DNA of 44,662 nucleotides from Chloroflexota bacterium (GTDB taxonomy: Bacteria > Chloroflexota > Dehalococcoidia > Lucifugimonadales > Lucifugimonadaceae): assembly GCA_018649665.1 (NCBI GenBank), contig JABIHL010000003.1, forward strand, positions 1 through 44,662, given 5' to 3'. Under the pieces are notes generated by a model, which worked only from the letters and a program-made list of their open reading frames with translations, ran no database searches and was not told the DNA's origin. Both the position numbers and the translations under genes were made by a program. Positions 1-8,058 of the stretch are shown in pieces (positions within the stretch are counted from its first letter, which is position 1; each line of letters opens with the position of its first letter).

Positions 1-57
1 CCCGCCATATTTTTGAACAATGACCGGACGTCGTTCAGATTCTCGAACGATCGTCAT
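1..57 (-). CDS. lysC: Aspartate kinase, N-terminal fragment (cut by window edge)
   Basis: Only the first 19 codons are present. They begin at the ATG whose first base is 57 and run off the left edge. The fragment ends in VIVQKYGG, the hallmark N-terminal nucleotide-binding start of aspartate kinases, which phosphorylate aspartate at the head of the lysine, threonine and methionine pathway. The ATG overlaps the TGA of the upstream homoserine kinase gene (ATGA, 54-57), so the two are translationally coupled on the minus strand. That pairing of threonine-pathway genes supports the call. The rest of the enzyme, including any ACT regulatory domains, lies outside the window. Confidence 0.8.
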   Translation of the reverse strand, partial: MTIVRESERRPVIVQKYGG

Positions 58-959
58 GAACTCGAAACCACTGACGTACCTTCGTGTGCAACACCTAGGA
101 TCATCGACTTGCCTTCGACGCCTAAAATACGAGCAGTCTCAGCCATTTCGTAGCTAATCGTCACCTCACGCCCGGTCGCCAATGCGAGCACAGTAGGACC
201 TGCACCAGAAAGGAATGCGCCATGAGCGCCACCCTTCATTGCCGCCTCAATAAGCTGCGGCATGGCAGTAAACGCCTGGGCACGGTGCGGCTGGTGGAGT
301 CGATCGTCGGTAGCGTATTTCAGCAATTCCAAATGACCCGATGATAGAGCGTTCACCAGAAGTGCAGCTCGACCAATGTTGTAAACAGCATCGGTTCGGC
401 TTATCTGGTCTGGAAGTCGAGCTCTCGATTCGTGAGTGTTCATCTTCATTTCAGGAATAAACAGCACTGCGTACAGCTCTTCAGGAAGCTTGACCTGATC
501 GACAATCCATTTATCAGCACCGTTCCGAACGCCAACGGTGCACCCACCATAAATTGCTGGCGCAACATTGTCGGGATGCCCTTCGATGTCGGCAGCCAAA
601 ACGGTTAGCTCTTCCTTCGAAAGATCAGCACCAGAAATAGCCGAGCCCGCGACCAAACCGCTCACTATCGCCGATGAACTACTGCCCATTCCACGAGAAA
701 AAGGAACCCGATTGTGTTGTTCATATTTCAAACTCGGAACAGGCTCACCGATGTGGTTGAACACTGCCTCAACACCTGTAACCGCGAGGTTACGGGTATC
801 TTGCGGTGCCAAATCTGCACCTTCGCCTGTCGATGAAACACTGAACTCTCCTCGGGAGATAGTGAGATCATTCCACACATCGAGAGCCATGCCGATGCTA
901 TCGAAACCGGGTCCGAGATTAGCTGTTGTTGCTGGAGCGCGTACTGTTACTGAGTTCAA
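54..959 (-). CDS. thrB: Homoserine kinase
   Basis: This cytoplasmic GHMP-family kinase phosphorylates homoserine with ATP, the penultimate step of threonine synthesis. The 301-residue length is normal for ThrB. The N-terminus carries the family signature APATTANLGPGFDS. The glycine/serine-rich ATP-binding motif follows as VPFSRGMGSSSSA near residues 85-98, and the C-terminal GHMP motif is GAFLSGAGPTVLAL. The start is TTG at 957-959, because no in-frame ATG or GTG fits the conserved N-terminus; no good Shine-Dalgarno precedes it. The stop overlaps the ATG of the aspartate kinase gene. The gene is divergent from the hydroxyacid dehydrogenase at 1178. Confidence 0.93.
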   Translation of the reverse strand: MNSVTVRAPATTANLGPGFDSIGMALDVWNDLTISRGEFSVSSTGEGADLAPQDTRNLAVTGVEAVFNHIGEPVPSLKYEQHNRVPFSRGMGSSSSAIVSGLVAGSAISGADLSKEELTVLAADIEGHPDNVAPAIYGGCTVGVRNGADKWIVDQVKLPEELYAVLFIPEMKMNTHESRARLPDQISRTDAVYNIGRAALLVNALSSGHLELLKYATDDRLHQPHRAQAFTAMPQLIEAAMKGGAHGAFLSGAGPTVLALATGREVTISYEMAETARILGVEGKSMILGVAHEGTSVVSSS

Positions 960-1177
960 ATTCGTAGTTACAAGAAAGATTAAAATTTTTGAATAATTGA
1001 CCGTTGTCAGTGATCACACCGCAACAACGGACTCGCCAGTTCGAAAATCTAGTTGTATTTTGAACCAACCTTGTAAGTATAATCTGCCGTCGTACATACA
1101 GACTGCTATTTTAGTAATCCGTTTTTACCAACTAGCCCACACATATCCACCAACCCAAAGCAAAGCAGTCCATCAAC

Positions 1178-2170
1178 ATGTCGAACATCGCAGTAATCCT
1201 CGGTCCTGATAATGAAGGAACCCAAATCCGATTCAAAGAAACATCGGAAGCTGCTGAGAAGGTAGGAGGCATCGATCTTCGATTCGTCGATAGCACACAG
1301 TCGTTCGACGATATTGTGGCGCAGTGCGCAGGTGCGGTTGTACTACTGCCGACAGGTCACCTCAAGGGCATGGCTGAACTCGCTGAGAAGGTCGGAACGG
1401 TAAAACTGGTGCAGACATTCAGCGCCGGCACCGACTACATCGATAAAGCAGGTCTCGCCGAAATGGGAGTCAATGTATCCAACAACGGTGGAGCGAACGC
1501 TGTCGCTGTTGCCGAGCACGCTATCGGTCTAATGTTCTCGACGAACCGCAAGCTCGACGTTCAGATTCAGAGCGTGAAGGACGGCACGTGGATGGCGGGT
1601 GTCGAAGGCGACCGAGCAGAATTTCACACGCTAGTCGGCAAGCGAATCGGAATTGTCGGTCTTGGTCGCATCGGTTCACGAGTTGCCAAGCGACTCGCCG
1701 GGTGGGAGTGCGAACTCGTCTACCACGATGTAATTGAGCACGACGCCGAGTACGTTGCCGCAACCGGAGCCAAGAGAGTCGATTTCGATGAACTAGTTTC
1801 AACCTGCGACATCATCACCCTGCACGTTCCGCTCGATCGTGTGACCGAGCACATCATGTCGGATCGTGAATTCGAAATGATGAAGCCGACCGCTATTCTC
1901 ATCAACACTTGCCGTGGCCCAGTGGTCGACGAATCGGCTCTAATTCGGGCACTCGAATCGAATAAGATATTCGCCGCAGGACTCGACGTTACAGAAATCG
2001 AACCAATCGAAGCCGACAACCCACTGCCGACCATGACGAACGTCGTGGTGACACCGCATCTGGCGACTCGTGCAATCGAATCCGAATGGAACGCAGCTCA
2101 GTTCACCATGGAAAACGTAGGACGAGTAATTCGAGGCGAAACCGCTGACTGGATCGTAAAACCAGTTTAG
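1178..2170 (+). CDS. D-isomer specific 2-hydroxyacid dehydrogenase (phosphoglycerate dehydrogenase-like)
   Basis: This 330-residue NAD(P)-dependent dehydrogenase probably reduces or oxidises a 2-oxo/2-hydroxy acid. The Rossmann nucleotide-binding motif GIVGLGRIGSRVAKRL is present. The catalytic Arg is in INTCRGPVVDE, the Glu in the DVTEIEPIEADNPL stretch, and the His in VVTPHLA, in the order expected for the family. No ACT or other regulatory domain follows, and the length suits a glyoxylate/hydroxypyruvate reductase or lactate dehydrogenase-like enzyme better than full SerA. The substrate cannot be read from sequence. It stands alone, divergent from thrB; a repeat and a tRNA follow it. Confidence 0.88.
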   Translation: MSNIAVILGPDNEGTQIRFKETSEAAEKVGGIDLRFVDSTQSFDDIVAQCAGAVVLLPTGHLKGMAELAEKVGTVKLVQTFSAGTDYIDKAGLAEMGVNVSNNGGANAVAVAEHAIGLMFSTNRKLDVQIQSVKDGTWMAGVEGDRAEFHTLVGKRIGIVGLGRIGSRVAKRLAGWECELVYHDVIEHDAEYVAATGAKRVDFDELVSTCDIITLHVPLDRVTEHIMSDREFEMMKPTAILINTCRGPVVDESALIRALESNKIFAAGLDVTEIEPIEADNPLPTMTNVVVTPHLATRAIESEWNAAQFTMENVGRVIRGETADWIVKPV

Positions 2171-2198
2171 GGCGAATGACCCCGCTACTTCTCCGGTC

Positions 2199-2280
2199 CT
2201 CCCTCCCAGAGTGGGAGGGAGTTAGAGGGTGGGAGACTGCGGCGCTGAGCCGAGTCATCCGATGACGAGCGCGACCAACG
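2199..2280. repeat. Dispersed repeat, copy 1
   Basis: A GC-rich hairpin with arms CTCCCTCCCA (2199-2208) and TGGGAGGGAG (2212-2221) is followed by a purine-rich strip and then a 29-bp core at 2247-2275. The core contains the short inverted repeat GTCAT-CCG-ATGAC. The core is identical to 28456-28484, and the flanks are similar in order and composition. This resembles a REP/MITE-like dispersed intergenic element. It lies between the hydroxyacid dehydrogenase and tRNA-Pro. Confidence 0.7.
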
Positions 2281-2319
2281 CACGTAAACCTCACACAGCA
2301 ACCTCACTCGAACCGTCGC

Positions 2320-2325
2320 TATAAT
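2320..2325 (+). promoter_or_regulatory. Perfect -10 box for tRNA-Pro
   Basis: TATAAT lies 17 bases upstream of the mature tRNA 5' end, so transcription would start near 2332. No convincing TTGACA-like -35 is seen at the normal spacing. Confidence 0.5.
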
Positions 2326-2341
2326 CAACAGATCGACAAGT

Positions 2342-2418
<77 letters not shown>

Positions 2419-2437
2419 CATATCGCAAATAAGAAAT

Positions 2438-2469
2438 CCCAGTTGGAATATCTCTAACTGGGGCTTTCT
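2438..2469 (+). terminator. Rho-independent terminator after tRNA-Pro
   Basis: The inverted repeat CCCAGTT (2438-2444) / AACTGGG (2456-2462) has an 11-nt loop and is followed by GCTTTCT. It starts 20 bases after the tRNA CCA, as expected for the end of a single-tRNA transcript. The T-run is short. Confidence 0.6.
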
Positions 2470-2496
2470 ATTCCAGTTCATAAAACCAAATGAACC

Positions 2497-3123
2497 GTGT
2501 GGACAGATATGATGCTGTCGAAAATTACTTTGACGAACTTCGGAATAATTCATCCTTTGCTCCCCGCACGACACCTACTTCCGCTTCTCGCACTCACTCT
2601 ACTTGCCATCGCGTTAACCGCTTGCGGTTCGAGCGGTGATTCGCAGTCGCAAATCGATGCCTTTGCGAAGATCACTCCTACAGAAAAATTATTCTCGATA
2701 GACGATTTCAAACCCATCAGGTTCAAAACTTCGCATGAGTACGATGTTGAAGGATTAACCGGTGCTGTAAGCGCGTGGAACGGCTTCTGGACGCCATCGG
2801 GAACGGTTGCGAAAGAATTCGAAATGCGTTTCTATGCCTCGCATACCGATGCAATAGAACTGGGCACGAGCTTGGCACTTGAAGCCTCGGGCGAAACGGC
2901 ACTACTCGATGAAGAAGATGCCACCTGGCTGGAAGGCTTGAAGGACCGCCGAGCGTATTTTTCTGCTCCCTCGTCTCACGGCAGTGGAAGCGTCCAGCCG
3001 ATGTACGGCAGTTACGCCATCTACGGGAATATGGTCTTGCTTTGCGAAGGAGCCAACGAAGAGCAGGCGCTCGAATACTGCGCAGCGATCATGGCCGCAG
3101 TCGATCCGATAGTAGCCGAATGA
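2497..3123 (+). CDS. Putative lipoprotein of unknown function
   Basis: The N-terminus has a hydrophobic segment ending in a lipobox, LTAC, with Cys at residue 43 counting from the GTG at 2497. Starting at the ATG at 2509 or 2512 would give a more typical signal-peptide length and is more likely. The mature part, about 165 residues, has no family I recognise; it has two late cysteines (LLCEGA and EYCAAI). It is predicted to sit on the outer face of the membrane. Its TGA overlaps the ATG of the next gene (3120-3123), so the two are probably co-translated, although no shared function can be named. Confidence 0.7.
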   Translation: MWTDMMLSKITLTNFGIIHPLLPARHLLPLLALTLLAIALTACGSSGDSQSQIDAFAKITPTEKLFSIDDFKPIRFKTSHEYDVEGLTGAVSAWNGFWTPSGTVAKEFEMRFYASHTDAIELGTSLALEASGETALLDEEDATWLEGLKDRRAYFSAPSSHGSGSVQPMYGSYAIYGNMVLLCEGANEEQALEYCAAIMAAVDPIVAE

Positions 3124-3536
3124 CAAATATTCAGTTCACATCCTCCGCCGAAAAATACCTCGCCGAACCCGCAAACATGGTTCTTGCGACGATACGTAAA
3201 GACGGCCGACCGCAACTTTCGCCGGTTTGGTTTATTTGGCAAGATAACGAATTTCTAATCTCGACCACGGCATCGACAGCCAAGTGGAAGAACTTACTTC
3301 GGGACCCACGATGCACAGGAGTGGTCGACGCTCCCGCCGGGCGATACATATCTGTCACCGGTATCGTTGAAATGTGGATTGAAAACGCTCCTCACGAGGT
3401 CACCACAAAAATCGTTCGGAAGTATAAATTGGGCGATGAGTTTGAGCCTTATATGGAAACCGTTAGGAACGATCGACCCGAACGCGGCATCATTCGCCTA
3501 AAGCCCGAAAGCATCGTCACCAGCGGATTCGACTAA
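3120..3536 (+). CDS. PPOX-class F420/FMN-dependent oxidoreductase
   Basis: A 138-residue split-barrel flavin-binding protein of the pyridoxamine 5'-phosphate oxidase-like superfamily. The start MTNIQFTS, followed by the conserved run NMVLATIRKDGRPQLSPVWF, is typical of small F420-dependent enzymes of this group. Further family features are ISTTASTAKWKNLLRDPR and the GRYISVTG strand. The substrate is unknown; F420-dependent members act on small molecules such as biliverdin or quinones. The ATG at 3120 overlaps the preceding TGA (ATGA), which fixes the start over a longer in-frame alternative that would overlap the lipoprotein gene further. Confidence 0.85.
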   Translation: MTNIQFTSSAEKYLAEPANMVLATIRKDGRPQLSPVWFIWQDNEFLISTTASTAKWKNLLRDPRCTGVVDAPAGRYISVTGIVEMWIENAPHEVTTKIVRKYKLGDEFEPYMETVRNDRPERGIIRLKPESIVTSGFD

Positions 3537-3540
3537 TCGA

Positions 3541-3600
3541 CGAAGCCCTCAACGAAGCGAAGCCCAACGAGGCGAAGTCCAGCTAGGCGAAGCCACGAAC
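3541..3600. repeat. Short degenerate tandem repeat, ~15-bp unit
   Basis: Four imperfect units each begin with CGAAG: 3541-3557 (17 bp), 3558-3572, 3573-3587 and 3588-3600 (partial). They fill the gap between the convergent oxidoreductase and MFS genes and touch the MFS stop codon. Confidence 0.55.
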
Positions 3601-4820
3601 TACCGAACGAATCGATCGAACATCCACAGTACGATCAGCATCATCACAGCGAATGCCACCAGCGAAACACTCACCGCTTCGAGTCCAACGGCAGCAGCGA
3701 GAATCCCAACTCCCGCCGGAAGCAATCCACCGCCAATAGCCGATGCACCCATCTGAATTCCCATCGAATTCTGCGTGTGACGCTTGCCCACGTAGCGAGG
3801 AGTCGCCGAAACCAATGTCGGAAATATCGGACCCAGTCCGAATCCCAGAAGAACCAATCCGACGAAGCTTAATTCAACCACTGTGAACTGCCAGAACAGC
3901 AGAGTGCCTAGCAACGAAAGCACTCCTGCGAGTCGAAACAACGTACTTAGCGATAATTTGTCGGCCAACGTTCCGAGTGCGATTCGACCCGCAACCAGTC
4001 CACCAAAGTAAGCCGTAACCCAAACTCCCGCCGAACCCACCGATAAGCCGCGAGCTTCGGTGAGCAACGTGAACGACCACACACCCGCGGCTACTTCCAG
4101 CGCCGTGTGCAGAACGAAAGCCGTAATACCCATCCAAACACCGGGTACTCGGAGAGTCTCGAGAGTTCCGGCTACAGCAACCTCGTGTGGTTCATCCACT
4201 TCGTGAATCTCTGTGGTCGACCAGCGCGATCGCGTTGCCGTGAACCCTAATATCAACATAATGAACGGCGCTGCGACGATTCCGTAACCCCATTCCCAAC
4301 CCACTCCGATTAACAAAATGCCTGTCATCATGCTCGAACCACCAAGCGATCCGAGTCCGAAGAAAGCATGAATCCAGTTGGTGGCTCGTGCGCTCAACTG
4401 GGTCGCAGCGTAGAGATTCACTCCGGTGTCGAGATAGCCGTGCCCTGCTCCGGCCATTGTTGATACAGCCAACAGGAACCACCAACTAGGGGCAAAAGCG
4501 AACGCTACGTATCCCAATCCCGAAACGGCAGCGCCAAAAGTTAGGAACAATCCAAAGCTACTGATACGAAGAATCCACCCGCTCGAAAAGCTCGAAATGG
4601 TGTAGCCAGCTGTGTACGCGGCGACAACGGTTCCAAGCGAGGTGATGGCAACACCGAACGTATCGCTCATCGATGGCCAAGCAACCGACAGTACGCCCGT
4701 GGGCAAACCGAATCCGATCATTGCCAACGCGGCAAGGGCGATCAAAATGCTCAAATTAAATTGTGATCCGTGGGTAGGTATGGCGCATCGTCGAACTCGG
4801 TATACGTTCGATATTGTCAC
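3600..4820 (-). CDS. Major facilitator superfamily transporter
   Basis: A 406-residue integral membrane protein with about 12 hydrophobic segments, the normal size and topology of MFS secondary transporters. It begins with a short cytoplasmic head, then LSILIALAALAMIGFGLPTG. The inter-helix glycine/arginine loop GLVAGRIALGTLADKLS corresponds to the MFS motif A-like repeat at the start of the second half. It resembles sugar- or drug-type MFS proteins, but the cargo cannot be named. It is divergent from the enolase-family gene at 5003, so it might import that enzyme's substrate; this is inference only. Confidence 0.85.
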   Translation of the reverse strand: MTISNVYRVRRCAIPTHGSQFNLSILIALAALAMIGFGLPTGVLSVAWPSMSDTFGVAITSLGTVVAAYTAGYTISSFSSGWILRISSFGLFLTFGAAVSGLGYVAFAFAPSWWFLLAVSTMAGAGHGYLDTGVNLYAATQLSARATNWIHAFFGLGSLGGSSMMTGILLIGVGWEWGYGIVAAPFIMLILGFTATRSRWSTTEIHEVDEPHEVAVAGTLETLRVPGVWMGITAFVLHTALEVAAGVWSFTLLTEARGLSVGSAGVWVTAYFGGLVAGRIALGTLADKLSLSTLFRLAGVLSLLGTLLFWQFTVVELSFVGLVLLGFGLGPIFPTLVSATPRYVGKRHTQNSMGIQMGASAIGGGLLPAGVGILAAAVGLEAVSVSLVAFAVMMLIVLWMFDRFVR

Positions 4821-4900
4821 TAACGAACTACGAACTACTACTGTTCGAGCATCGCTTGCCGATACATTCGCCTAGCTTCATGCCTCCGGCGAAACAACGG

Positions 4901-4913
4901 TTCACACTGTGAA
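4901..4913. promoter_or_regulatory. Candidate operator in the MFS/enolase divergent promoter region
   Basis: TTCACA-C-TGTGAA is a perfect 13-bp palindrome. It lies 81 bases from the MFS start and 90 bases from the enolase-family start, a position suited to co-regulating both. No regulator gene is adjacent. Confidence 0.35.
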
Positions 4914-5002
4914 TTACGGGTATACACTCCCGCCAAACTGCAATCGACAGTGGGAACACTTCGGAATAACGGGCAGCAAACAAGAACTTCGAGGGTAGCG
5001 AG

Positions 5003-6145
5003 TTGAAAGTCACTGGCGTCAAAACCACAGTTGTTGAAAACGAAGCTCCATACATCGGCGGCAAATACTTCCTTTTTCTGGAAGTCGAAACCGATGAAGG
5101 AATCACCGGACTTGGCGAGAAGGTAACTGGAAGCTCATTCAATAAGAGCGGCTGGAAAGAATTCACATCTCAAATTCAGCTGATCCACGAAACCTGTGAA
5201 GCGTTCCTGATCGGGCAAGATCCCTTCAATATCGAAAAGATCTGGTCTGACGCCTACGGCAGTCGACACGACTATCGACACCCGAGCCTGCACTACACAT
5301 CGGTTCTAGCCGCAATCGATATGGCGTGCTGGGACATCGTCGGCAAGGCAGCGAATCAGCCCATTTATAAGCTGCTGGGCGGGCAGTTCCACGAACAACT
5401 TCGTGCCTACGCCTATATGCCTTCGGGATGGCAGGATAGCCCCCAAAGAGCCGGTGAGATCGCCCGACAACTGCTCGAAGAAGGCAACTCAGCCTGCAAG
5501 CTCGATCCGTTCACTCCGCTTCACCCCGGCCCTCGCGATATCTCTCTTCCAGAAATTCGAAATGCCGCAAATATTTTCGAGGCGATTCGTAAAGAAGTCG
5601 GTGACGAGCTTGAAGTTGGAATCGGTACTCACGGTCAGCTAACGACCTACTCCGCCATTCGAGTCGCAAACATTCTTGAGGAGTACAACCCATTCTGGTT
5701 CGAAGAGCCAGTCCCGCCCGAAAACTACGACGAGATGGCGCGGGTTGCTGCTCACACAAGCATCCCAATCGCTTCCGGTGAACGACTCGCCACCAAGTAC
5801 GAATTTTCGCAATTAATCGAAAAAGGAGCCGCATCGATCATCCAAATCGACGTCGGCCAAGCTGGTGGAATTCTTGAAGCTAAGAAGGTCGCCGCTATCG
5901 CCGAAGCTCACTACGCAATGATCGCCCCGCACATGTACTGCGGGCCTATCGCCGCGGCTGCCGCTATTCAGATCGATACCTGCTCACCGAACTTCCTCAT
6001 TCAGGAAGCCAACCAAGGTCCGCTGCACAAGACGATCTTCAAAGAGCCGCTGGCATTCGAGAACGGTTTCATCACCCCACCGACAGGTCCAGGCCTCGGC
6101 GTAGAACTCGACATGGACGTAATGAAAAGCCGAATCGTGAGTTAA
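5003..6145 (+). CDS. Enolase superfamily enzyme (mandelate racemase/muconate lactonizing type, sugar-acid dehydratase-like)
   Basis: 380 residues in the usual two-domain layout: an N-terminal capping domain (about 1-120) and a TIM barrel. The barrel shows K166 in ACKLDPF, E234/E235 in WFEEPVPPE, E260 in ASGERLA, the QIDVGQAGG strand, and H310 in APHMYCGP. These match acid-sugar dehydratase-type members, which abstract the proton alpha to a carboxylate. At the barrel position where the first Mg-binding Asp is normally found (DxN/DxH), this protein reads IGTHGQ, with Gly208 and His210. The start is TTG at 5003, supported by GAGGG upstream. SAR202 genomes are known for many paralogues of this superfamily. 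The substrate is unknown. Confidence 0.85.
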   Translation: MKVTGVKTTVVENEAPYIGGKYFLFLEVETDEGITGLGEKVTGSSFNKSGWKEFTSQIQLIHETCEAFLIGQDPFNIEKIWSDAYGSRHDYRHPSLHYTSVLAAIDMACWDIVGKAANQPIYKLLGGQFHEQLRAYAYMPSGWQDSPQRAGEIARQLLEEGNSACKLDPFTPLHPGPRDISLPEIRNAANIFEAIRKEVGDELEVGIGTHGQLTTYSAIRVANILEEYNPFWFEEPVPPENYDEMARVAAHTSIPIASGERLATKYEFSQLIEKGAASIIQIDVGQAGGILEAKKVAAIAEAHYAMIAPHMYCGPIAAAAAIQIDTCSPNFLIQEANQGPLHKTIFKEPLAFENGFITPPTGPGLGVELDMDVMKSRIVS

Positions 6146-6209
6146 ATTCTCCATACAAATCAATCACACAATCAACTACAGCACGAAAAAATACGGCTCA
6201 GGGGGCAAG

Positions 6210-6818
6210 ATGACAAATTCGAGAATACGGGCGATTAAGGACGGCGAAGCTCCGGCTTTGGCGAGTTCAATTAGCAGGGCATTTTTCGATGATCCTATGA
6301 TGCTTTTCATCATGCCCGATGCCAATAAACGCATGAAACAGAGCGAATGGATGTTCAGCAAACTGCTTAAATACACTCGCCATTACGGTCATGTGTACAC
6401 CGATGACAAACAGACGGCTGGATCTATTTGGCTGCCACCCGGCAACACCACTATGAGCCAGATCGGGATGCTGCGTGCGGGACTGTGGCAGATGCCGTTT
6501 CAAGTCGGTCTAAGGGGATTCCTTCGATTCGGACGCTTAGATGGAGTTGCATCTAAGGCACACAAGAAAGCTGTACAAGGCGACCACTGGTACCTCCTCG
6601 GACTCGGAGTCGATCCCGATGCGCAAAAAACCGGTTTGGGTACTGAAGCGATCGAAATCGGAGCTGAGCAGGCAAAAGCAGCCGGGCTTCCGGTGTACCT
6701 CGAAACCATGACTCAATCCAATGTCGATTACTACACCAAGAGAGGTTTTGAAGTCGCCGAGGAAGTGATTGTCGATGATGAACTACGTATTTGGTCGATG
6801 ATCAAACAACCGCAGTAA
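6210..6818 (+). CDS. GNAT family N-acetyltransferase
   Basis: A 202-residue acetyl-CoA-dependent acyltransferase. The C-terminal half carries the GNAT core: WYLLGLGVDPDAQKTGLG contains the acetyl-CoA pyrophosphate loop (Q-K-x-G-L-G), then AIEIGAEQAKAAGLPVYLETM, and the late YYTKRGFEV strand. The N-terminal part, with AFFDDPMMLFIMPD, resembles puromycin acetyltransferase-like members. The acceptor substrate is unknown. It is followed 84 bases later by a second GNAT gene. Confidence 0.85.
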   Translation: MTNSRIRAIKDGEAPALASSISRAFFDDPMMLFIMPDANKRMKQSEWMFSKLLKYTRHYGHVYTDDKQTAGSIWLPPGNTTMSQIGMLRAGLWQMPFQVGLRGFLRFGRLDGVASKAHKKAVQGDHWYLLGLGVDPDAQKTGLGTEAIEIGAEQAKAAGLPVYLETMTQSNVDYYTKRGFEVAEEVIVDDELRIWSMIKQPQ

Positions 6819-6902
6819 ATTTTTGCCGTCACCTTAATTGACCACAGGAGCCACCGTACAAATTGGTTTTGATATTTATCCTGACCATTATTTCGACAAT
6901 AC

Positions 6903-7853
6903 TTGGCGGCGAATTTGAAGTTTGAATTACGACCCGTTGATCATCACGACGATCTACCTGAACTTGCGGCAATGCTCGATCAGGTGATGACCGATGGCAT
7001 GAGCGTGAGTCGTCTACGCGGATGGCTTACCAACGTGAGGCCAATAAATCGTGCTCGAATTGCCACGATTGACTCAGGAGTGATCGTCGGGTGGAGCATT
7101 CTTGATCGTACTGAGAACGCACCTATCGATCGAGCATTTGCTTCGCTTATCGTCCACCCCGCTCATCGACGGCACGGCATCGGCGAAGTCCTGTTCAGTG
7201 ATATTGCTTCGTTTTGCCGAACGGTTGGAATAACCAACCTGAAGTCTCAAGTAAAAGACAATCAACCCGGCTGGCTGGCATGGGCAGAATCCAAAGGATT
7301 CGCAATCGAGCGCCATTCGTTCAGATCAAGCGTCAAATTGGCAGAGTTCGATTTCAAACCATTTGAAAATTCGATAACACAACTCGTAAACGAAGGCATC
7401 ACCTTCACGACCCTCGCGAATATTGGCGACTCGGAAGCAAACCGCCGACGGTACTACGAAGCCGACTCCAAAGCGGCCATCGACGTACCCGGTGAGGACA
7501 GTATTGAGACTTGGGAAGAGTTCCGCCACGAAAATTTCAATGACGAGGGCTATCTACCGCAAGGTGCACATGTGGCAATGCATGAGCAACAAATTGTCGC
7601 AGTTGCTCACGCTTGGCTAGATAAAGATCACAACCGCATGGTCAACGCGATGACCGGCGTTATTCCCGAATACCGCGGTCGTGGAATCGCTACCGCCCTC
7701 AAAGTAAAAACCATCGAATATGCAAAAGACCTTGGCGTCTCAGAAATCCTCACCCAAAACGACTCCGAAAACGCCCAAATTCTCGCAGTGAACAACAAGC
7801 TAGGCTACAAACGCTGGCCCGGGGCGTATCAGCTGAAGGCTTCTCTCAGTTAA
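6903..7853 (+). CDS. Tandem GNAT-domain acetyltransferase
   Basis: 316 residues with two GNAT modules. The first (about 1-150) has ASLIVHPAHRRHGIGEVLF. The second (about 165-316) has TGVIPEYRGRGIATALKVKTIEY with the R-G-R-G-I-A acetyl-CoA loop, then NSENAQILAVNNKLGYK near the end. The double-domain layout resembles mycothiol synthase, but Chloroflexota are not known to make mycothiol, so that name is not applied. The start is TTG at 6903, the first start-like codon after an in-frame TGA at 6882; the Shine-Dalgarno is weak. One of the two modules may be non-catalytic, as is common in tandem GNATs. Confidence 0.8.
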   Translation: MAANLKFELRPVDHHDDLPELAAMLDQVMTDGMSVSRLRGWLTNVRPINRARIATIDSGVIVGWSILDRTENAPIDRAFASLIVHPAHRRHGIGEVLFSDIASFCRTVGITNLKSQVKDNQPGWLAWAESKGFAIERHSFRSSVKLAEFDFKPFENSITQLVNEGITFTTLANIGDSEANRRRYYEADSKAAIDVPGEDSIETWEEFRHENFNDEGYLPQGAHVAMHEQQIVAVAHAWLDKDHNRMVNAMTGVIPEYRGRGIATALKVKTIEYAKDLGVSEILTQNDSENAQILAVNNKLGYKRWPGAYQLKASLS

Positions 7854-8058
7854 TACTCACGCTACTTAAACCGTTCTGTCGCACCCCAATCACCACGCGA
7901 TTCTCACGTCTCGCTGCGTGACCTCACGATTCGCTCTCACGTGATCTGCCACAGTATGCAAATGCCTATTAAGGCAGTTTGGTGAAATCTGTGGGCTGGC
8001 CCGATGATGTATCGCTCGCTCACGAGCCAACATATCGAATGCTGGGAGGTTTACGACC

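Noticed and set aside
568-996. A 142-codon open frame antisense to thrB
   Set aside because: It is a shadow of the homoserine kinase gene; its Ser/Arg/Pro-rich composition is typical of antisense frames.
6903-7853. Naming the tandem GNAT protein mycothiol synthase
   Set aside because: The double-domain layout alone is not diagnostic and mycothiol is an actinobacterial thiol; no other mycothiol genes are seen.
7905-7965. Two similar CACG-rich stretches (CACGCGATT-CTCACGT and CACGATT-CGCTCTCACGT) before porC
   Set aside because: Only two imperfect copies with irregular spacing; not enough to call a repeat or operator.
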